A DNA stretch of 64,000 bases from Hyparrhenia diplandra (lineage: Eukaryota; Streptophyta; Magnoliopsida; Poales; Poaceae), in assembly GCA_015847255.1 (NCBI GenBank), contig JADLZK010000269.1, positions 1 through 64,000 of the forward strand. Direction: 5' to 3'. Below, piece after piece: positions 56,159 through 64,000 of the stretch (its first letter is position 1; the number at the start of each line of letters is the position of its first letter). Under the pieces are notes generated by a model that was not told the origin of the DNA, did no database searches, and saw nothing but the letters and a program-made list of their open reading frames with translations. The position numbers were made by a program, and so were the translations under genes.

Positions 56159-56528
56159 GTGCAAGCACAAACATACGAGATCATCTAAATGGCTTATCAG
56201 AACACTGATGGTAGATAGATGATCTGAAGCACAATGCCGTGGAAAATTTAATGTATAGGAAAAACAAAAATAGGCCTCAAGTAGATAATCGTAACAGTTT
56301 TTTTTTTTTTTTTGTATAATTTTGATATCTTGTAGTTCTGGAAGGAAAAAATGGCATTCCATTTGTTCATGTAATACACAGCTATACGGCAGTACCGTCT
56401 TAATAATGGAGTAAATGATCAACTCGTAAAAGAACTGCTAATCATAGAATTGAACAAATGTTTTCCCATCTCTGCCCTTGTCAGTCATTGAGGCAGTGCA
56501 AAGGCCCAGAAGTGACTTGAGCAAAATG

Positions 56529-56554
56529 TCTTATAATCTGGAATGGAGGGAATA
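56529..56554. mobile_element. Stowaway MITE end fragment
   Basis: Cttataatctggaatggagg followed by gaatag is the right terminus of a Stowaway MITE. No partner arm is present. Confidence 0.6.
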
Positions 56555-56579
56555 GCTTCCAGATACATCACGGCATCAG

Positions 56580-57717
56580 CTAAAGCTTGGCCTGTAGAGA
56601 AAGCAGGAGCACACCATCCACATGATCCTCTTCAACATCATCTCCATGCTTATTGACAGTGAGGATAGGCCCACGGTGGAATTCTGATCCAGTTGGTACA
56701 AAGTTCCGATCAATTGAGTACTTTCGAACAGTTTTCGTTATGGATTTATCAGATAATTAAGAGTAAAACCAAAAAAAGATAGTGTGGTGTTGAGAGGGAT
56801 AACAACTAAGATTTGTCATATCCTAGAAGCTATAAGCAAACACAACATATGAGCAAAGATATATCTTACTGTTCTGAGGACAGCACTAACATCAACAGAT
56901 ACAAACTCACATGAAAGTGCAGGAGAGCTGCAAAACACAAAGGCAGTCAGTAAATATCTAAGAACAACAATTAAGTTTTGCAGTCCAGAGTTGCTGAAAT
57001 CATCCCAATTTCCTACCCGACACCAAAGCCTTTCCTCTAAAGTAATTGGTGTATGCTAGAGATCAAACCAACAAAGGGCCACATGAACAAGGAGAAAGGA
57101 ACAAATAACGAAATGGTAACGGTAGATTTTTTTTTTTTAAAAAAAAACATCCCAGAGCTCAAATAGCCAGCAAGACTAATTAAGGCATACAATGCTACAA
57201 AGTACAAACGAAAAAAAGAAGTGTCCTCTCTAATATTCGCAGTTTCCCTGGGTTTTCGATTCTCCAACACATCACACGCAAGCTCAGGCAGTATGGTATC
57301 CAAGACAAGAGATTAGATTCGTCACTTAAACCTAGAAGTTATTCGGTAACGTTACATGCTTTTCTTTAGTGTTGTGTGCTACATAGAATCATGGACTTAC
57401 TTGTCTTAAGCAGGCATTTGCAAGGCATAATATAATCATGACATCAAATGATTAGTAGCAGCAGAGAAGACATAAGTTAGGAAACCACCAATTTCCATAA
57501 ATTGTAAACCCAGATGGAAAGTTAAGCAGGTAGCAGACTAATATATCCAACAATATGGGCACATATCATATTTCTATATCTAACACCAAACTGAACAACA
57601 CCTGAGGAATGCTATGGGCTCACCTTATATTGAAATCTATCTGAAAAACTCCCCATCTGAACTCCTATCAACAATAACAGATGTGGGAGTATTGACTGTT
57701 AAGTAACTGCTCAACTC
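56580..57717 (-). pseudogene. PDIL5-4: PDIL5-4-type protein disulfide isomerase gene fragment
   Basis: Three exons on the minus strand match the ERGIC-like N-terminal part of plant PDIL5-4. 57717-57624 reads ELSSYLTVNTPTSVIVDRSS with SDGEFFR. 56927-56870 reads SPALSCEFVSVDVSAVLRT. The third, ending at 56580, reads ITKTVRKYSIDRNFVPTGSE, then FHRGPILTVNKHGDDVEEDH, and ends QAKL-stop. The junction between the first two keeps phase 2. The first exon has lost one base (stop after FFR) and the third has lost a usable acceptor. Neither the first exon with the membrane anchor nor the thioredoxin and C-terminal exons are seen. PDIL5-4 acts in ER/Golgi protein folding and transport; this fragment cannot. 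It lies just inside a same-strand Helitron terminus, so capture is likely. Confidence 0.82.
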
Positions 57718-57891
57718 CTGCAATATGAAATCATCATTGTCTTAGTTAAAAACTTGAAGTTCACCTTTGAAAAGGATAAAACTCACAGATCATGAATGAG
57801 AAATCAGATCAACTTCAAACTGCTGGCAAGTAAAATGCATTGCAACATTTAAAAAAATGGCAACCACCAATGTATTGCACACAGAGCAACT

Positions 57892-57946
57892 AATATTTAG
57901 GATACAGAATGTAACTGAACTACTAATTTCAATGTTTTGTATGCCA
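57892..57946 (+). repeat. LINE-flanking duplication, left copy
   Basis: About 55 bp, resembling 60690-60743 with roughly 85 percent identity by eye (ggatacagaatgtaactgaa and ttcaatgttttgta shared). It abuts the 5' truncation point of the LINE. Confidence 0.85.
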
Positions 57947-60689
57947 CACTAAGTATTTCCATATGTTGGCCAATGGGAGACATAGAAAAACAAAAATTAC
58001 TCAACTTGAACAGGAAGAAGGAATTGTTGTTGGGGAGGCAAATTTGAAAAATTATATAACCAATTACTACAAACGGCTATTTGGACCACATTTACAGAAT
58101 TCTTTCTCACTGGACGAGAATTTGAGGTATGATATACCTCAAGTGTCGGCGGAGGAGAATGAAGTATTAGTTGCTCCATTTAGCGAGGAGGAGGTTAAAT
58201 TGGCAATCTTTGATATGGAACATAATAAGGCACCGGGTCCGGACGGATTTCCTGCAGAATTTTATCAATTCTTTTGGGATGTGGTCAAGCAGGATCTGAT
58301 GAGCCTATTTTATGAATTTTATATGGGGAGATTGCCTATTCACAGCTTAAATTTTGGGGTAATTACACTACTCCCCAAGATCACAGAAGCAACTCGAATT
58401 CAACAGTATAGGCCAATTTGTCTCTTAAATGTGTCATTCAAGGTCTTTACAAAGGTGTTAAATAATAGAATTTTGAAAGTGGCCGATAAAGTGATAGGAC
58501 CAACTCAGACGGCCTTTATCCCTAGGAGATACATAATGGAAGGTGTTGTTGTACTACACGAAACAATACATGAGATGCATAGGAAGAAAAAAGATGGAGT
58601 GATCCTAAAGTTAGATTTTGAAAAGGCTTATGATAATCTTAAGTGGCCTTTCATACAACAAGTCCTTAGAATGAAAGGATTCTCACCAGTTTGGTGTGAA
58701 TGGATTTCAAAAAGTCATGTCTAGAGGAAGTGTTGCAGTAAAGGTCAATGATAATTTAGGCCACTATTTCCAAACAAGAAAGGGCGCCGTGGGGATCCGC
58801 TATCTCCAATATTGTTTAATATAGTGGTTGATATGTTGGCAATTCTCATTTCGCGAGCAAAAGAAGCAGGACAAATTCATGGAGTGGTCCCGCATTTGAT
58901 TGATGAAGGACTCTCACTCCTTCAATATGCGGATGACACTGTTATCTTTATGGATAATGATTTAGAGAGGGCCAAAAACATGAAGCTCTTGCTTTGTGCT
59001 TTTGAGCAACTTTCGGGACTCAAAATCAATTTCCATAAAAGTGAATTGTTCTGTTATGGAGAAGCTAATGCTCATCAAGCGGAGTACACACAAATTTTTG
59101 GGTGTAATGTAGGATCATTTCCTTTTAGATATCTAGGAATTCCTATGCATCATCGAAAATTAATGAATAAGGATTGGAAACATGTGGAAGAAAGATTTGA
59201 AAAGAAGCTGAGTGGTTGGAGAAGTAAGATGCTCTCGGTGGGAGGGAGGCTTGTTTTAATTAATTCGGTTCTGAGTAGTCTTCCTATGTTTATGATGTCT
59301 TTCTTTGAGATACCTAAAGGAGTATTGAAAAGATTAGATTATTTTCGATCTCGGTTTTTCTGGCAAAGTGATGAACATAAAAAGAAATATAGATTGACGA
59401 AATGGGAGATAGTATGTACACCAAAAGATCAGGGAGGATTGGGAGTCTTAAACGGGTATGCATAATAGGTGCCTACTAAGCAAATGGCTTTTCAATCTGA
59501 TAAATGGGGATGGGGTATGGCAATAGTTGCTTAAAAACAAATACTTAAGGGATAAAACTCTGACTCAAGTCCAACACATGCCTGGGGACTCTCAGTTTTG
59601 GGCTGGCCTTATGAAGGTCAAGGATGAGTTCCTGTCTATGGGTAGATTTGATCTAGGTGACGGATCCCAGGTGCGTTTTTGGGAGGATTCATGGATAGCA
59701 CCACAACCTCTAAAAACAATCTTTCCGGCACTATATAACATAGTTAGAAAAAAAAGTGCTTCTGTTAGGTCGAAGATCTTGTCTACGATACCGTTAAATG
59801 TAGCATTCAGGAGATCTCGATGGGAGTTAATTTACAGGCATGGCACAATGTGGTGGCCATGATTGCAGATGTACAATTAAATAACCAAAGGGACCGGTTT
59901 GTGTGGGGCCGCATCAGAACGGTTTGTTTTCGATTAATTCCATGTACGAAAGCACTGTTAAATGTACATGCATTACCGTAAAATACCTTAATTTGGAAAC
60001 TTAAACTACCTCTCAAGATTAAAGTCTTTATGTGGTACTTGTACAAGGGAGTAATTTTAACTAAGGATAATTTAGCTAGGAGACAATGGCAAGGAGATCA
60101 GAAGTGTTGTTTTTGTTCTTTCAATGAGACCATACAACATTTACTCTTTGATTTGTCATTATGCTAAATTTGTATGGAGAATCATTTATATTTCATTCAA
60201 CCTAGAACCTCCAACAAGTGTACACAATTTGTTTTACAGGTTGGTTGGAAGGGTTAAATGGAAAAATGAAATCTCAAATTCTTGTGGGTGCAAGTGCTAT
60301 CTGTTGGGCACTTTGGTTAACGCAGCGTAATGATGTTGTGTTTGATAAGGCCACAACACCGTCTTATTCTGAGGTTATCTTCAAGGGGATGTATTGGACC
60401 AGGTATTGGACCTTACTTGAAGGAGGAGGATCGCCAGTTCATGAAGGCGGGTTGTAGAATTATTGAGACAACCGCAATGGAGGTGTTCGCAAGATATGGC
60501 TGGAGATTTAGCAATAGAATTTCTCTTTAGTTTGTTCCTTTTCAAATTGTTTTTGTCTTGAGGGCTCAAATCTTTGCATTTGAGATTCTTTGGAGTTGTT
60601 TTGGTTGCTTGTAATAATGAACAGCCATATGCATTAGTCGATGCAGAAGCTGGGATATTAATATATTCCCCTTTCTAAAAAAAAAGTGG
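57947..60689 (+). mobile_element. 5'-truncated L1-type LINE with reverse transcriptase
   Basis: The frame opens mid-protein (KYFHMLANGRHRKTKI). Reverse-transcriptase landmarks follow: HNKAPGPDGFPAEFYQFFW, PKITEATRIQQYRPICLLN, KLDFEKAYDN, then after a frameshift near 58715-58800 LSPILFNIVVDML and the catalytic QYADDTVIFM near 58926. Downstream are FRYLGIPMHHRKL, LSGWRSKMLSVGGRLVLINS and a zf-RVT-like C terminus in further shifted frames. The endonuclease domain and ORF1 are missing. The element ends in a short poly-A at 60677-60685. It is on the strand opposite to the PDIL5-4 fragment and lies upstream of its first visible exon. It has at least three frameshifts and is inactive. Confidence 0.95.
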
Positions 60690-60743
60690 AATATTTTGGA
60701 TACAGAATGTAACTGAACCTTCGCTTTCAATGTTTTGTACACC
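60690..60743 (+). repeat. LINE-flanking duplication, right copy
   Basis: It starts right after the LINE poly-A and matches 57892-57946 with about 85 percent identity. Confidence 0.85.
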
Positions 60744-63700
60744 ATCACCAGGACACCACAACAAAAAAAAAAAAAACTGAACCACAATTTGAGCACATTA
60801 GCTTGAATCTCTTCCAGTCATAACTATCTTGAGAATCTAGCCCATCTTGTTGATGTTCTAACCTCAATAGTCAACTGAACGTGAAACAGATAAATGTACA
60901 TTGAAGGCAATTTACTTACCCAAATCAAATGTCTGCACTATAGAAGGGCATTAGAATTTATTTTAGAACATAAACAACCCAAACATAGGGCTCCATGAGA
61001 CGGGTTGCAGATCCGAACAATAGTATTTTGGTGCGCCGGTGTAGAAGAGACTGCTCAGCCTAGGAGAACAGCAGGACAAAAAGTAGCAGTTAAAAAAAAA
61101 GGTAGATCGGACACCACAATGTACCCATGCACATCTTAACTAAACTATCGTAATCTCCTTTAGAGAAATTGGTATCACTAACATATGCGTCATAAAGTGA
61201 AGATCTAATTTGTTTAGCTCATCGAGAAGGAGTAAAACATATTAAGTTCTGAACAAATCAAACCACTGCACATCCATTTTTTTTTACCTTTTCTTTGCTA
61301 TCTAATTGAAAATGTAACATCTGAACACTGGTTAGGGGTTCAGCCGTGTTTACGGTGTCTTACTAATATGTATAATAGGGAACAAATAGAAAATCATAAA
61401 GGGTGAAAGTGGTAATACTTTCATATGCATCTGCACCCCTAACCATGACACACTGTATTGCTGCTGAAATTTATATGCATGCAAACAGCATAGCAGCTAA
61501 TATTAGCTTACCGGTACTCCAAAAAAAAAAAAAAAGATATTCTTTTATGGTGGTATATTGGAATCTGGTGAGGTGATGTTTCGAGACAGGTTGCCACAGA
61601 CTGTGTCAAAAGGCTTCGGAACTATCCTTGCTTGGATGACTTCAACCGGAATAGAAAAAGAGTTGCTTCCTCTTGATAACCATCCTAGGCCTACTTTATG
61701 TAATAGAAAAAGAGTTTCTTCTGAAATTAATTATATGTGTTACAGAGGTAGCCAAGAAAAAAAACAAGAGTAATCTTATATGAGAGATGTTCAGATGGTT
61801 AAAAAAGAATAGGTATCTAGATACCCCTGCTAACAGGTTGTGGCATGAAAAAATTTTAATCTATGTAGCAGCCACCTATCCAAAAGGATAAATATATTTT
61901 TGAACCATGAAATTTTTTAATCTAGGTACCAGCTACCCACCTAAAAGGACAAACAAATTTTTTTAAGGAAGATACATGCAGGCTCACTTACTGAAAGTGT
62001 TTTATTAGGATTAACCTTCGTTTGTATGGTTTTAAGGAACATACATGCAGGCTCACTTACGGGTGTCCTGGCCAGGAAGCCATTCCAGTTTCTATGGTTT
62101 TAATGCGCTTGACATAAGTATATCTTACATAGATGTGACACATCTTCCTGGTCTCGGCTATGCATTTTCTGAAACTATCATAAGTGATGGCCAAAGTAGC
62201 TAGGTTCTTATCATTGTCAGATAACACGTTGGGTCTATGTATATGCTTTGTGGTGACTATAGCAGCAAGCCAGAGAATCTGACATTCTACTCAAAAAAGA
62301 ACATGTGACATATCATTACTGAGACAGGAAGCCATGAGCCCTGCTTTCATGCTGATAGCAGCGGCACTGGTTCGAATGGGTGCTAATGAATGGAAAGCCA
62401 ACACGGGAGGAAAATAGCACCTCTATTTAACTGCATATAATAGGGTGCTACCATGAACATGCTCACAAATAAGATCGGTATAAATAAAAGTTAAAAGTTA
62501 ATGCTATAAGATCAGAATTATAACTATTGAAACCAACGCTGTTGAGTAAGCCAATAACGAACAATAGTAAGATTTAGCGATTTTGTAATATTTAAGGATC
62601 CAGGAAGCTGACCTTGTTAATGCACCTGGAGCTCCTTGCAGCACAGTAGTGCAAATCGAGGTAATCCGTCTAAATTGATAATCTAGCAATGGCCACTGTG
62701 GCCATGGGAAAAAAAATCGTGAGACATAAAGCATTGACAAGAAATTCCAGAATACGCAGAAAAGCAAAGGGACAATGAGATTTTTTTTAAAAAAACTAAA
62801 TTAAAATGAACACCAGAGCTTTGGTGTTGAAATTACAGGTACCCACATATGAGATTCACAAGACTAATAAGAGGCTTGGATTGCATAGATGCAAAGCAAT
62901 GGAAGAAAATAAAAATCCCAAAGCATGAAAGCCAATTTCACGTAGGCATCAAAAGTTAGTAGAGCTAAATGTGCAGACACGGTTTTTTTTTGTTGTTGAA
63001 AATAGTAAGATTAGGAATGTGGTTCTATCCCAGAGAACAAGATGGAACTTGACTCTGCACGCAAAATTAGTCATAAATCCAAAACTATACTAAATTAGTA
63101 AAATGGGTTATATGAAATGGGCACACATGCATCTTAGGAAGTCATAGTACTCATGGGCCATTCAAACATGGTGGAAGATAGCATAATCTCAGGAAGGCAA
63201 GGTACTCTGGGCGTGTTCCCTACTAAGGCAATAGGTGGCTATTCGCTAAGTATTTCCACAACTCTAGTAGCTCAAATGAATATTTCTGAATCATCATCCT
63301 GAACTACATTAATTGTCTGAAGAGTCATCTTATCTAGTAGAGTCAGAATGTTCAACTGTAGCTGTTGTTAATCTTTTTACTATAGCCAGATCGAATTGAC
63401 CACTCTAATTATGGGCATTTAAGATTAAAGGGCTCTACCAATGAAGGTGTCAACTCTGTTCACTCTAGTTGTACTGGTAATAGTATATGTACCATTTTTA
63501 AACCCAAGTTTTTTTTGGTTTGGCACCCTCTGTCCACTTCATTCCAAAAAATAGATAAAACAACACCAAGGCCACCAGTCTATTCAATAAATAAGGAAGC
63601 AAAAAATGGCCCAGTATTTTATAGAATATACGTTGTAAAGCCAGAGAATTTATGTCGACTTGTGTCAATAAGTGAGATCACTTGGAACGAAAACCAAATG

Positions 63701-64000
63701 AACTAAAGCAAGTAACCAGCTAAAATGACCCTAGCAGATTTGGTCAAAGAGGATTCTGGAGTTTGCTTTATAAGGAGTATTAAGATATAAAAATACAAAA
63801 GCATCAAGAAATCTTAAACTAACAGATTATTCATCAGGTTTTTTGTATCCTGTTCTAGAGCCATTTTGCAAGAAGACCCAAGGTCTTCGCTTGATAAATA
63901 AATATTAGTGGAGCTTGAAGAAATGGGTTAAATACCTTGCATTTTGGTAATACAACTCCATTAAAAAAGACTATCAGATTATCACATATATGCTAGAATG
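60744..64000. other. AT-rich stretch, no recognised gene
   Basis: No domain is recognised on either strand. A minus-strand segment near 62610-62660 reads exon-like (CTTVLQGAPGALTR) with a gtcagc donor-like end, but the family is not recognised and no partner exon is seen. The stretch may be further Helitron interior or the 5' region of the gene from which the PDIL5-4 fragment came. Confidence 0.35.

Noticed and set aside
1..64000. CRISPR arrays, operons, ribosome binding sites
   Set aside because: The window is plant nuclear DNA with spliced genes. No spaced-repeat array of that kind is present.

Overview
The window is nuclear DNA from a grass (Poaceae). The evidence is spliced genes with GC-rich 5' exons, Stowaway MITEs, a tRNA-derived SINE with a poly-T tail, copia-type LTRs, Helitron ends, an L1-type LINE, and protein families with grass character (LONGIFOLIA-type protein, FBL23-like F-box/LRR proteins, P-class PPR proteins). 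I cannot name the species from sequence alone.

Layout. 1-4.6 kb: LTR-like promoter sequence, then a ~2.1 kb terminal-inverted-repeat transposon sitting inside a (TA)n microsatellite, then a ~70-bp minisatellite. 4.66-7.05 kb: an intact single-exon PPR gene (+). 7.1-16.2 kb: no confident gene, but two Stowaway MITEs, a Helitron 3' end (+), LTR sequence and another MITE. 16.2-17.1 kb: a broken UDP-glycosyltransferase (-), followed by a SINE lying between two identical 113-bp direct repeats. 19.2-29.8 kb: a nine-exon HAD/FCP1-like phosphatase-family gene (+). Its 7.9-kb intron holds a MITE-like element, a Helitron end, a Ulp1-like fragment and an array of short copia LTRs. 35.1-40.2 kb: a five-exon LONGIFOLIA (TRM-family) gene (+). 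40.9-50.3 kb: a tandem segmental duplication with one intact F-box/LRR gene and one copy whose F-box exon is wrecked. Between them lie a CACTA-like element and a TATAGCGC-motif element. 50.7-51.2 kb: a solo copia LTR. 52.3-55.6 kb: a two-exon EMB1006-like PPR gene (-). 56.1-64 kb: a Helitron 3' end on the minus strand, next to a same-strand fragment of a PDIL5-4-type protein disulfide isomerase gene. A 5'-truncated LINE is inserted upstream of that fragment and is flanked by a ~55-bp duplication.

The host genes are unrelated housekeeping or developmental genes, so no pathway is encoded as a unit. The interest lies in mobile-element behaviour: probable Helitron gene capture, long duplications around two non-LTR insertions, and a tandem plus inverted LTR array inside an intron. 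A second theme is that three otherwise well-conserved genes carry single-base indels, mostly in homopolymer runs. These look like assembly errors or very recent decay, and they should be resolved before any gene is called a pseudogene.
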